Shown here piece by piece: positions 28,057 to 36,189 of a DNA stretch of 64,000 bases (the first letter of the stretch is position 1; every line of letters starts with the position of its first letter). The position numbers were made by a program, and so were the translations under genes. The notes under the pieces were generated by a model. It saw nothing but the letters and a program-made list of their open reading frames with translations, was not told the origin of the DNA and did not search any database. The stretch is from NCBI RefSeq assembly GCF_014651055.1, contig NZ_BMWD01000003.1, forward strand, positions 225,575-289,574. The letters are read 5' to 3'. Origin of the DNA: Streptomyces fructofermentans. Its GTDB lineage: Bacteria > Actinomycetota > Actinomycetes > Streptomycetales > Streptomycetaceae.

Positions 28057-28796
28057 CCACTTCCGCTACACAAGGCCAACCGTTTGAACCAGCCTACCGG
28101 GGCTCTCCCCACTCGTTCACCTGAGAAAACGGAGAAGGCCCACCCCTGATGGGGAGTGGGCTCAAAGTGTCTGCAGGGACGGCCGGTCGAGGTCCCGGAC
28201 GCGCCTGGCACGGCAGGCTCCGGGGGCCGCCGGCGCCTCCGCCGCGCCGCCAACGCCGCCGTGTCTACCCGCGAGTTGGCTGCCGGGGTGTTCCGATGCG
28301 CCAGCGAAGCGCCGGACGCGGCGGGAATCGCCCGCGGCCCGCCCGGGTTTCCGCGGCTTTACCGGCTTTCCCGGCTTTCCGCACGGGCGGCATCCGAGAA
28401 ATGCCCTTGTCCGGTTTCCCGCAAGGGACTTCGGAGCGCTCTCCGCCGTATTCGCCCGGCGGGCAGCCGTTTCCACCCGTTTCCCGGCGCCCCGGCCGGG
28501 CACCGCCCCGCGGGAGCGTCCGCGCCGACCCGCCCCGTGCGCACGCGGTACTGACCGGACCTGCCCCGCCGTGCCGCCGTCCTGCCAGGCGCCGGGGCGC
28601 ACGCCGCACCCCGGGCCTTCCCCGCCGTCCCGTCGTCCGGCAGGCACCGGGACGCCGGGCCCACGCACCGGGGTGCCGGGCCCACGCGCCCCGCGCCTCC
28701 CGGACGCCCGGCACCCCGCAACCCCACCGGCGCCCGGCACCCGCCTCCGGAGGCGGCGCCGGACCGTCCCGCCCCGCCGGGAACTACGCTGAGGGG
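28057..28796. other. 740-base stretch without a convincing gene
   Basis: A hairpin with GCCCAC...GTGGGC arms lies at 28138-28161. Further on, the sequence is C-rich low complexity with repeated CGCCCGGCACCC-like and GCCGGGCCCACGC runs (28580-28750). A less GC-rich pocket lies at 28350-28480. Open frames on both strands are Arg/Gly/Pro-rich and show no codon bias or start signals. Confidence 0.5.
28785..28790 (+). promoter_or_regulatory. Leaderless -10 (TACGCT) of the small membrane protein gene
   Basis: TACGCT ends 6 bases before GTG 28797. Confidence 0.55.
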
Positions 28797-29051
28797 GTGC
28801 GTGACGAAACCCAAGCGAATTCCCCCGCCACCGGGGACGGCCTGATCCGTGCCGGTGCGATCGTCTTCTTCCTCGGCGCCCTGGCCACACTGGTCACCGT
28901 GGCCCCGATGCTGCTCGGGACGACGCCCTTCCCGACCTACATGTTCGGCCTGAGCATGCTCATGGGTGTCGGATTCCTGATCGCAGGGGCGGGGGTGCTG
29001 CGGTCGATCGCCGCGGGACGCCGCCACGCCCGCGGGGCGCAGAGCGGCTGA
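28797..29051 (+). CDS. Small two-helix membrane protein
   Basis: 84 residues. A polar N-terminus (MRDETQANSPATGDGLI) precedes two hydrophobic helices (about 18-40 and 47-68) and an Arg-rich tail, so both ends are probably cytoplasmic. GTG 28797 is chosen because the leaderless -10 TACGCT lies 6 bases upstream. No family was recognised beyond a conserved Streptomyces small membrane protein. Confidence 0.72.
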   Translation: MRDETQANSPATGDGLIRAGAIVFFLGALATLVTVAPMLLGTTPFPTYMFGLSMLMGVGFLIAGAGVLRSIAAGRRHARGAQSG

Positions 29052-29090
29052 CCCGGCCCGCCGCCGGGGCTCCCCTCCCGCGGGGCCCCG

Positions 29091-29741
29091 TCAGACGCCC
29101 GGCCGGGCTCCGGACGCCCGCTCCCGGTGGCCCGCCAGCCACGCGGGGAACTCCGTGAGGTCGGCGAGCACCACGTCCGCGCCCGCCGCGCGCAGTTCCC
29201 GCTCGTCGCAGGGTCCGGTGGCCACCGCCACGGACAGCGCGCCCGCCGTACGCGCGCCGCGCACGTCCCCGGTGTGGTCGCCCACGTACACGTCCGCCCC
29301 GTGCGCCCGCAGCGCCTCCGCCTTGCCCTCGGCCCACAGGTCGCCGACCAGGGCGTCGGCCTCGATGCCCAGGTGGTCGAGGTGGAGCCTGGCGCTCGGC
29401 TCGTACTTGGCGGTGACGACGATCGCCCGCCCGCCGACGGCACGCACCGCCGCCAGCGCCTCGCGCGCGCCGGACATCGCCGGCGTGGGGACGATGGCGT
29501 GGGAGGGGTACATCTCCCGGTAGACGGCCGCCACGGCCTCGACCTCCTCGGCCGGGAACCAGTTGGCCAGCTCCTCCGTGAGGGGCGGCCCGAGCCGTGT
29601 CACGACCAGGTCGGCGTCTATGTACGTGCCCGTCCTCGCGGACAGCTCCCGGTAGCAGGCCCGGATGCCGGGCCGGGAGTCGATCAGGGTCATGTCGAGG
29701 TCGAAGCCGACGGTCGGCGGGAGCGAAGTCATACGGGTCAT
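29091..29741 (-). CDS. HAD-superfamily hydrolase (phosphoglycolate-phosphatase-like)
   Basis: 216-residue phosphatase. Motif I is GFDLDMTLIDS (nucleophile Asp and acid Asp), motif II is VVTAK near 107, and motif III/IV is VYVGDHTGDVRGA near 150. A helical cap domain (about 20-85) follows motif I, the class-I arrangement of Gph/beta-phosphoglucomutase-like enzymes. Substrate unknown. A second ATG three codons downstream (29732) is an equally likely start. Confidence 0.9.
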   Translation of the reverse strand: MTRMTSLPPTVGFDLDMTLIDSRPGIRACYRELSARTGTYIDADLVVTRLGPPLTEELANWFPAEEVEAVAAVYREMYPSHAIVPTPAMSGAREALAAVRAVGGRAIVVTAKYEPSARLHLDHLGIEADALVGDLWAEGKAEALRAHGADVYVGDHTGDVRGARTAGALSVAVATGPCDERELRAAGADVVLADLTEFPAWLAGHRERASGARPGV

Positions 29742-29784
29742 TCTGCCCGCCGGGCCGGACCGTGATCGACGGGAGTCCCGCGCC

Positions 29785-30807
29785 CTACCTCGGCCGCTGC
29801 GACCTCCACACCAGGTACAGCGCGGAGGCGACGGCGGCGCCCCTGAGCACCCACGGCCAGGTCTCCGCGACCGCGTCGCTCATCGCGCCCTCCGCGACGG
29901 GCGCGCCCCAGCGGCCCTCCGCACGGCCCCACAGCCAGGTGACACCGGCGGCGGCGACCAGCCCGGGAACGCCGAGCACCGCCCACTTCGACTCGGTGGG
30001 GCTGAGCCGCCGCGACAGGTAGGCGATGAGCCAGCCGAGGCCGAGCAGGACGAGGTTGCCGACGACCGCGCCGGCCACCAGGAGCGCGGCGGCCAGCAGC
30101 AGGAGCGGGTTGGACCAGCCGCCGCCGACGGGCCTCAGCCGCGGAAGGAACCGGCCGCGGCGCCTGCCGGGATCGACGGGCCCGTCCTGCTCGACGACGG
30201 GCACCGCGGGCCTCGCCCCGGCCGCCGGCGCCTTCGGCGCGGTCCCCGGCCCGTTCCCGTCCGGCTCCTCCGGCGGCGGCCGGAGCAGCTCGGGGATCTC
30301 CACGCCGCCCACGAAGCCCGGCACGGCGTCCGTCGTCCCGAAGGGGCTGCGCTCCACCCGCCACCAGTCGGTCTGGGACGACCCGAGTTCGTCCGTACCG
30401 GCGAGGTGCGGCGGGGAGGGCGCCCCGCCGGACTCCGCGGGCGTCTCCGGCTCAGCGGGGCGCGGCTTCGGGACGGCGCGGCGCAGCAGGCCGGACCGGG
30501 GCGCGGGCTCCTTGTCCCGCTGCGGGGGCAGGGCGGCGCCGGACCGGGCCCGCCGGTCGTGTTCCGCGCCGCCGGCCCCGTCGCGGCCCGCCTCCAGGAC
30601 CACCGTCTCGGGGCTGCCGAGCCGGTCCAGGATGCGGCGGACCGCGGCCGGGCTGTCGGCCGCCGTCCTCGCCCGCCGCCGGTCGATCTCGCCCCGCAGC
30701 TCCGACACGAGCCGCATCCGGGTGCCGGACGGCAGCTGCCGCTGCTGGGCCAGGTCGCCCACCCGGCTCAGATAGTCGAATACGAGCTGGTCGCTCTCGA
30801 TCCCCAC
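29785..30807 (-). CDS. Membrane protein of unknown function
   Basis: 340 residues. Residues 1-60 (ESDQLVFDYLSRVGDLAQ..., then LRGEIDRRR) form a helical domain like those at the front of DUF1700/HAAS-type proteins. A long Pro/Glu/Gly-rich cytoplasmic segment follows (about 75-225), then about four membrane helices (about 232-335) ending with a basic tail. GTG 30807 is preferred since GGAGGGG lies 5 bases upstream; the HAAS-like N-terminus begins exactly there. Function not known. Confidence 0.82.
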   Translation of the reverse strand: MGIESDQLVFDYLSRVGDLAQQRQLPSGTRMRLVSELRGEIDRRRARTAADSPAAVRRILDRLGSPETVVLEAGRDGAGGAEHDRRARSGAALPPQRDKEPAPRSGLLRRAVPKPRPAEPETPAESGGAPSPPHLAGTDELGSSQTDWWRVERSPFGTTDAVPGFVGGVEIPELLRPPPEEPDGNGPGTAPKAPAAGARPAVPVVEQDGPVDPGRRRGRFLPRLRPVGGGWSNPLLLLAAALLVAGAVVGNLVLLGLGWLIAYLSRRLSPTESKWAVLGVPGLVAAAGVTWLWGRAEGRWGAPVAEGAMSDAVAETWPWVLRGAAVASALYLVWRSQRPR

Positions 30808-30935
30808 GAAGTCCCCTCCGGGGCGCCCGTGTTGCAAATCCCCGCGCGACCGACGGTATCGCGCCGGGCACCCGCGGCGGCCCCGGGGACGGTTCCGGCT
30901 CGCACCGAGAGGGCCGGTGGCGGGGAACCACCCGC

Positions 30936-30941
30936 TACCGT
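30936..30941 (+). promoter_or_regulatory. Leaderless -10 (TACCGT) of the XPB-N/WYL gene
   Basis: TACCGT ends 7 bases before ATG 30949, without a Shine-Dalgarno. Confidence 0.55.
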
Positions 30942-30948
30942 GGATCGG

Positions 30949-33528
30949 ATGAGCGTCCAGGAGCAGTCACCCGAGGATCCCGCGGCGGCCACCGGCGCCT
31001 CGGGAGCCCACCCGCGTTCGCTCGCGGAGGACCTGCGGGCGCGCGACGACGCCTCCCTGGCCGCGCTCCTGCGGGCCCGGCCCGACCTCGTCACCCCGGT
31101 ACCCACCGACCTCACCCAGCTCGCCACCCGGGCCGGCACCCGCGCCTCGGTGGTCCGCGCGCTGGAGCGGCTCGACCGGTTCGCCCTCCAGACGGCGGAG
31201 GCGCTGGCCGTGGCCCCCGAACCGGCCCCGTACGGCACGCTCCTCGCCCTGCTGGCCGGGGACGAGGGCGATCCCGCGGTCGTCCGGGCCTTCCCCGGCG
31301 CGCTGGCGGTGCTGCGCGAACAGGCCCTGGTCTGGGGTCCCGACGACCGGCTCCGGCTGGTCCGCACGGCCCGCGAACTGCTGGCGCCCGTGCCCCAGCA
31401 CCCCTCGCCGACGGGTCTCGGCCCGACGGTCGCCGAAGCCACCGCCGGCATGTCGCCCGGCCGCGTCCAGGAGCTCCTGACGGCCGCCGGGCTGCCCACC
31501 ACCCACGACGCGGTGTCGGCGGTGGCGGCCCTGACCGACCTGTTCACGGACCGCGTCCGGATGGCCGCCCTGCTCGACACGGCGCCGCCCGACGCGCTGG
31601 ACGTCCTGTCCCGGCTGGTCTGGGGGCCGCCGTACGGGCAGGTGAACGCCGATCCCGCGCCCCGGCTGCGCTGGCTCCTGGACCGCGGGCTGCTGCTGCC
31701 GACCGCGCCCGGCACCGTGGTCCTGCCCCGCGAGGCCGCCCTGCACCTGCGCGCGGGGCGTGCGCACCGGACGACAGAGCCGCTGCCGCCGGCCGTCGAA
31801 CCCGCCTCCGTCCACCGTCCGCAGGTCGTCGACGCCGCCGCGGGCGGTCAGGCGTACACCGCTCTCGCCACCGTCGAGGAACTCCTCAAGGACTGGGACG
31901 AGGGCGGCCCGACCGTGCTGCGCGCGGGCGGCCTGAGCGTGCGGGACCTGAAGCGCACGGCGGTGGCCCTGGACCTGCCGGAGCCGGTCGCCGCGTTCTG
32001 GGTCGAACTCGCCTACGCGGCGGGCCTGCTGGCCTCGGACGGGGAGACCGACGAGCGGTACGCGGCGACCCCGGCCCACGACGAGTGGCTGGAGCTGCCC
32101 GCCGCCGAGCGCTGGACCCGGCTGGCCACGGCCTGGCTGGGCGCCACGCGCACCGCGGGGCTGGTCGGCGGCCGCGACAGCAAGGAGCGCACCCTGTCGG
32201 CGCTGGGCCCCGGACTGGACCGCTCGGCGGCTCCCGAGGTCCGCCACCGCGTACTGGCACTCCTCGGCGCGCTTCCCGAGGGCACCTCCGCCTCCCCCGA
32301 CTCCATCGTCGCCCGCCTCCGATGGGAGCGCGCCCTGCGCGGCGCGGCCTCCTCGGACGACCTGCGGTCCAGGCTGGCCGGGTGGACGCTGGCCGAGGCG
32401 GAGTACCTGGGCGTCACCGGCCGGGGGGCGCTGTCGGCCCACGGCCGGGCCCTGCTCGGCATCGCGGCGGAGCCCCCGTCCGGCCCCGGCGCGCCCGAGG
32501 GGCCGGGCGACAAGCTCCCCGTCCCGCACCGCCACCACGCGCCGCCGCCCCCCGCGGAGCCCAGGACGCCCGCCGAGGCGGCAGCGGACGCCGTGCGGGC
32601 CGGCCGTCTGCTCGCCCCGTTCCTGCCCGAGCCGCTCGACCACGTGCTGCTCCAGGCGGACCTGACGGCGGTCGCCCCCGGTCCGCTGGAACGCCCGCTG
32701 GCGGACACGCTGGGTGTCCTCGCGGACGTGGAGTCCAAGGGCGGCGCGACGGTCTACCGCTTCACGCCGGGGTCCGTGCGACGGGCCCTGGACGCGGGAC
32801 GCTCGGCGTCGGACCTGCACGCGTTCCTCGCCGCGCACTCGCGTACGCCGGTGCCGCAGCCGCTCGCCTACCTGATCGACGACGTGGCCCGCAGGCACGG
32901 CCATCTGCGGATCGGCGCGGCCTCCGCGTACGTGCGCTGCGACGACGACTCGCTCCTCAACGAGATCCTCGCCGACAAGCGGTCGGCCGGCCTGCGCCTG
33001 CGCCGCCTGGCGCCGACGGTGCTGGCCGCCCAGGCCGACCCCGCCGCGCTCCTCGAAGGGCTGCGCGCGATGGGGTTCGCACCGGCCGCCGAGTCCGCCG
33101 AGGGCGATGTGCTGATCACCCGCGCGCACGCCCACCGCACACCGCCGCGTACGGCCCCCGAGCCGGTCCCCGACGGCCCGCCGGCGCCGGACGGCACGCT
33201 GCTGGGCGCCGCGATCCGCGCGATCCGCGCCGGTGACCTTGCCTCCACGGCCCCGCACAAGGCGTCCTCGGCACCGGCCGGCAACGGGGCGCTGCCGCGC
33301 ACGAGCTCCGCCGAGACGCTGGCCACCGTGCAGGCCGCCGTCCTCACCGGCGGCACCCTCTGGATCGGTTACGTCAACGCCGAGGGCTCGGCCAGCCAGC
33401 GGGTCATCGCGCCGATCCGTGTGGAGGGCGGCTTCGTCACGGCGTACGACCACACGGCCGACGAGGTCCGGACGTATCCCCTGCACCGGATCACGGGCGT
33501 CGCGGAGCTGGCCGACGATCCCGCCTGA
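30949..33528 (+). CDS. XPB/Ssl2 N-terminal-like and WYL-domain protein
   Basis: 859-residue protein annotated in actinobacteria as helicase-associated or helicase C-terminal-domain protein, although no Walker motifs are present. The N-terminal third is helical and wHTH-like (LRARDDASLAALLRARPD at the start). The segment around HVLLQADLTAVAPGPLERP (about 565-690) matches the XPB/Ssl2-like N-terminal domain (Helicase_C_3). The end, from about 785 (ETLATVQAAVLTGGTLWIGYVNAEG...), is a WYL domain that in other proteins senses nucleic acid or nucleotides. It lies 133 bases before the XPB-like helicase gene and probably works with it in DNA repair or transcription-coupled processes; that role is inferred. 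Confidence 0.87.
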   Translation: MSVQEQSPEDPAAATGASGAHPRSLAEDLRARDDASLAALLRARPDLVTPVPTDLTQLATRAGTRASVVRALERLDRFALQTAEALAVAPEPAPYGTLLALLAGDEGDPAVVRAFPGALAVLREQALVWGPDDRLRLVRTARELLAPVPQHPSPTGLGPTVAEATAGMSPGRVQELLTAAGLPTTHDAVSAVAALTDLFTDRVRMAALLDTAPPDALDVLSRLVWGPPYGQVNADPAPRLRWLLDRGLLLPTAPGTVVLPREAALHLRAGRAHRTTEPLPPAVEPASVHRPQVVDAAAGGQAYTALATVEELLKDWDEGGPTVLRAGGLSVRDLKRTAVALDLPEPVAAFWVELAYAAGLLASDGETDERYAATPAHDEWLELPAAERWTRLATAWLGATRTAGLVGGRDSKERTLSALGPGLDRSAAPEVRHRVLALLGALPEGTSASPDSIVARLRWERALRGAASSDDLRSRLAGWTLAEAEYLGVTGRGALSAHGRALLGIAAEPPSGPGAPEGPGDKLPVPHRHHAPPPPAEPRTPAEAAADAVRAGRLLAPFLPEPLDHVLLQADLTAVAPGPLERPLADTLGVLADVESKGGATVYRFTPGSVRRALDAGRSASDLHAFLAAHSRTPVPQPLAYLIDDVARRHGHLRIGAASAYVRCDDDSLLNEILADKRSAGLRLRRLAPTVLAAQADPAALLEGLRAMGFAPAAESAEGDVLITRAHAHRTPPRTAPEPVPDGPPAPDGTLLGAAIRAIRAGDLASTAPHKASSAPAGNGALPRTSSAETLATVQAAVLTGGTLWIGYVNAEGSASQRVIAPIRVEGGFVTAYDHTADEVRTYPLHRITGVAELADDPA

Positions 33529-33661
33529 CCGGGCCCGCTCCGGCCGGGTCTCCCCCGGGCGCCGGGGGGCGCGGCCCGTTCACCGCTGCGGGGTCCCGCG
33601 ATCAGGCACACTGGACGTTTGGCCGTGCACACCGCACAGCTGTGCAGAAGGGGACGCACGC

Positions 33662-35305
33662 GTGAATGGTCCACTCATCGTCCAGTCCGACAAGACCCTG
33701 CTCCTGGAAGTCGACCACGAGCTGGCCGGCGAGTGCCGCCGCGCCATCGCGCCCTTCGCCGAGCTGGAGCGGGCACCGGAGCACATCCACACCTACCGGG
33801 TGACGCCCCTGGGTCTGTGGAACGCGCGCGCAGCCGGGCACGACGCCGAGCAGGTCGTGGACGCGCTCGTGCTCTACAGCCGGTACCCGGTGCCGCACGC
33901 GCTGCTGGTCGACATCGCCGAGACGATGGACCGCTACGGGCGGCTCACGCTGTCCAAGCACCCCGCGCACGGCCTGGTGCTCACCACCACGGACCGGCCG
34001 GTGCTGGAGGAGATCCTGCGCTCGAAGCGGATCGCCCCGCTCGTCGGGGCGCGGATCGACGCCGACACGGTGGCCGTGCACCCCTCGGAGCGCGGCCAGA
34101 TCAAGCAGACGCTGCTGAAGCTGGGCTGGCCCGCCGAGGACCTCGCCGGCTACGTGGACGGCGAGGCGCATCCCATCGGGCTGGCCGAGGACGGCTGGGC
34201 GCTGCGGCCGTACCAGAGGCAGGCCGTGGAGAACTTCTGGCACGGCGGGTCCGGGGTCGTGGTCCTGCCCTGCGGCGCGGGCAAGACACTCGTCGGCGCC
34301 GGCGCGATGGCCGAGGCCAAGGCCACCACCCTCATCCTCGTCACCAACACAGTCTCGGCCCGCCAGTGGAAGCACGAACTGGTGAAGCGGACCTCGCTGA
34401 CCGAGGAGGAGATCGGCGAGTACAGCGGTACGCGCAAGGAGATCCGTCCGGTCACCATCGCGACGTACCAGGTGCTGACGACGCGGCGGAAGGGTGTGTA
34501 CCCGCACCTGGAGCTGTTCGACTCGCGGGACTGGGGCCTGATCGTCTACGACGAGGTGCACCTGCTGCCCGCGCCCGTCTTCAAGTTCACGGCCGACCTC
34601 CAGGCCCGGCGGCGGCTCGGTCTGACGGCCACGCTGGTGCGCGAGGACGGCCGGGAGTCCGACGTCTTCTCGCTGATCGGCCCGAAGCGCTTCGACGCTC
34701 CCTGGAAGGAGATCGAGGCGCAGGGCTACATCGCGCCGGCCGACTGCGTCGAGGTGCGGGTGAACCTCACCGAGTCCGAGCGGCTCGCCTACGCGACGGC
34801 GGAGACCGAGGAGAAGTACCGCTTCTGCGCGACGACGGCGACCAAGCGGAAGGTCACCGAGGCGCTCGTACGGAAGTTCCAGGGGCAGCAGATCCTCGTG
34901 ATCGGCCAGTACATCGACCAGCTCGACGAACTGGGCGAGCACCTGGACGCGCCGGTCATCAAGGGCGAGACGCCGAACTCGCAGCGCGAGAAGCTCTTCG
35001 AGTCGTTCCGGCAGGGCGAGATCAGCGTCCTGGTGGTCTCCAAGGTGGCGAACTTCTCCATCGACCTGCCGGAGGCCACGGTCGCGATCCAGGTCTCGGG
35101 CACCTTCGGCTCGCGCCAGGAGGAGGCCCAGCGCCTCGGCCGGGTGCTGCGCCCGAAGGCCGACGGCCACCAGGCCCACTTCTACTCGGTCGTGGCCCGC
35201 GACACGATCGACCAGGACTTCGCGGCCCACCGGCAGCGCTTCCTGGCGGAGCAGGGCTACGCGTACCGGATCGTGGACGCGGACGAGCTCCTGACGGAGA
35301 GCTGA
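33662..35305 (+). CDS. XPB-like superfamily-2 DNA helicase
   Basis: 547-residue homologue of the archaeal/eukaryotic repair helicase XPB. The N-terminal region (about 1-180) holds the DNA-damage-recognition-like domain. Motif I is PCGAGKT (about 202-208), the DEAH-type motif II is DEVH (about 297-300), motif III is TAT, followed by the RED motif (VREDG), and motif VI is QRLGRVLRPK near 502. Start is GTG 33662 with AAGGGG upstream. The gene follows its XPB-N/WYL neighbour and no nuclease gene of the Bax1 type is beside it, so its partner in nucleic acid unwinding may be that neighbour. Confidence 0.93.
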   Translation: MNGPLIVQSDKTLLLEVDHELAGECRRAIAPFAELERAPEHIHTYRVTPLGLWNARAAGHDAEQVVDALVLYSRYPVPHALLVDIAETMDRYGRLTLSKHPAHGLVLTTTDRPVLEEILRSKRIAPLVGARIDADTVAVHPSERGQIKQTLLKLGWPAEDLAGYVDGEAHPIGLAEDGWALRPYQRQAVENFWHGGSGVVVLPCGAGKTLVGAGAMAEAKATTLILVTNTVSARQWKHELVKRTSLTEEEIGEYSGTRKEIRPVTIATYQVLTTRRKGVYPHLELFDSRDWGLIVYDEVHLLPAPVFKFTADLQARRRLGLTATLVREDGRESDVFSLIGPKRFDAPWKEIEAQGYIAPADCVEVRVNLTESERLAYATAETEEKYRFCATTATKRKVTEALVRKFQGQQILVIGQYIDQLDELGEHLDAPVIKGETPNSQREKLFESFRQGEISVLVVSKVANFSIDLPEATVAIQVSGTFGSRQEEAQRLGRVLRPKADGHQAHFYSVVARDTIDQDFAAHRQRFLAEQGYAYRIVDADELLTES

Positions 35306-35670
35306 CCGGCGCGACCCGGCACGGCACACGCAGGTGGAGCTGCGGGGCCTGCGGGACCGGGCGATGACACCGGGGCGTGCACTCGGGAGGGCCGGGGCTC
35401 GCGTACTGGCGCGGGGACACCGGCGCGCGCACTCGGGAGGCGGGGTGCGCCCACTCGACCGGGCGGGAGCGCGGGGCGGGCCCGGCGGGGCGGTGGCGAA
35501 CGGACTGCCGTGAGGGACCGGACGGCTCGGGGCCCGGCGGCTCGCGACCGGCGGGTCCGGGGCCGGGCGGGGCCGGGACCGGCGGGTCGGGTTTCGGGTG
35601 GGTCCGGGGCGGGGTCGGGCCGGGGAGGGGCGCGTCCGGCCGTCGGCCGGCGGGCTCCCGACGCCGACGG
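35306..35670. other. Intergenic stretch with a 50-bp-period direct repeat
   Basis: Two 25-base copies (35366-35390 and 35416-35440, both GACACCGG-GCG-GCACTCGGGAGG with two or three mismatches) recur with a 50-bp period. The rest is G-rich low complexity. No gene is seen. Confidence 0.5.
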
Positions 35671-35859
35671 CTACCGACGGCGTACGCCCGCCTCCTCGCC
35701 GTACTCACCGAGGAGCACCACGTTGACGGCCGTGCCCGCGAACACCTTGACGGCACGCAGGACGTCGCCGAGCCGGTGCCGGTGGCTTCCCTGGAGAGCG
35801 GTCGCTCCGGACGGCTGACCGGGACGGACATGGGCCGGGGTGAAGGTCGCTGCACTCAT
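35671..35859 (-). CDS. Small conserved-looking protein (62 residues)
   Basis: Small basic protein. A flexible N-terminus (MSAATFTPAHVRPGQ) leads to an amphipathic or hydrophobic stretch DVLRAVKVFAGTAVNVVLLGEYGEEAG (residues 33-59, not all in a membrane-helix pattern) and a VRRR tail. The sensible amino-acid use and an ATG start argue for a real gene. GGAG is only 2 bases from the ATG, so the true start could be elsewhere. Function unknown; it is divergent from the HelD-type gene. Confidence 0.6.
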   Translation of the reverse strand: MSAATFTPAHVRPGQPSGATALQGSHRHRLGDVLRAVKVFAGTAVNVVLLGEYGEEAGVRRR

Positions 35860-36037
35860 GTCTCCATGGTCCGTCGCCGGGGCCCCCGCCACATCGGTCC
35901 AGGGTCCCGACCTCGGCGGTCCCCCCGTACGACTCCCGGCCGAGCCGTCCCCCGCGGGGAGGGCTCCGGCGTCACCGGTCCCCTAGGGGACGGGTGCGGG
36001 GACCGCCGCCCGCGCGGCGCGGACCGTTCGAAATCGG

Positions 36038-36068
36038 TTGGCCCCCGGCCCCGCCGCTCGCCTACAAT
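36038..36068 (+). promoter_or_regulatory. Vegetative-type promoter of the HelD-like gene
   Basis: TTGGCC (36038-36043) and TACAAT (36063-36068), spacer 19 bases. The -10 is a near-consensus sigma-HrdB element. The 5' untranslated region would be about 115 bases. No rifamycin-associated element was found upstream. Confidence 0.6.
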
Positions 36069-36189
36069 CTCCGCTCTTGCCCGCCTCCCGTCGTGGAGCG
36101 CCGCCGTCCGGACGGAAACCGGCCGGCCCACCGCCACCCAGCAGGCCCGATCGGGCCCGAGCACGTCGCAGGTTCCCGGAGGCAAACCC

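Noticed and set aside
28162..28890. Possible minus-strand gene of 242 codons
   Set aside because: Composition is Arg/Gly/Pro-rich with no start signal, no domain and overlap with the real gene at 28797.
36000..36189. Rifamycin-associated element in front of the HelD-type gene
   Set aside because: No 19-bp inverted repeat of the known type was found; only a normal promoter is visible.
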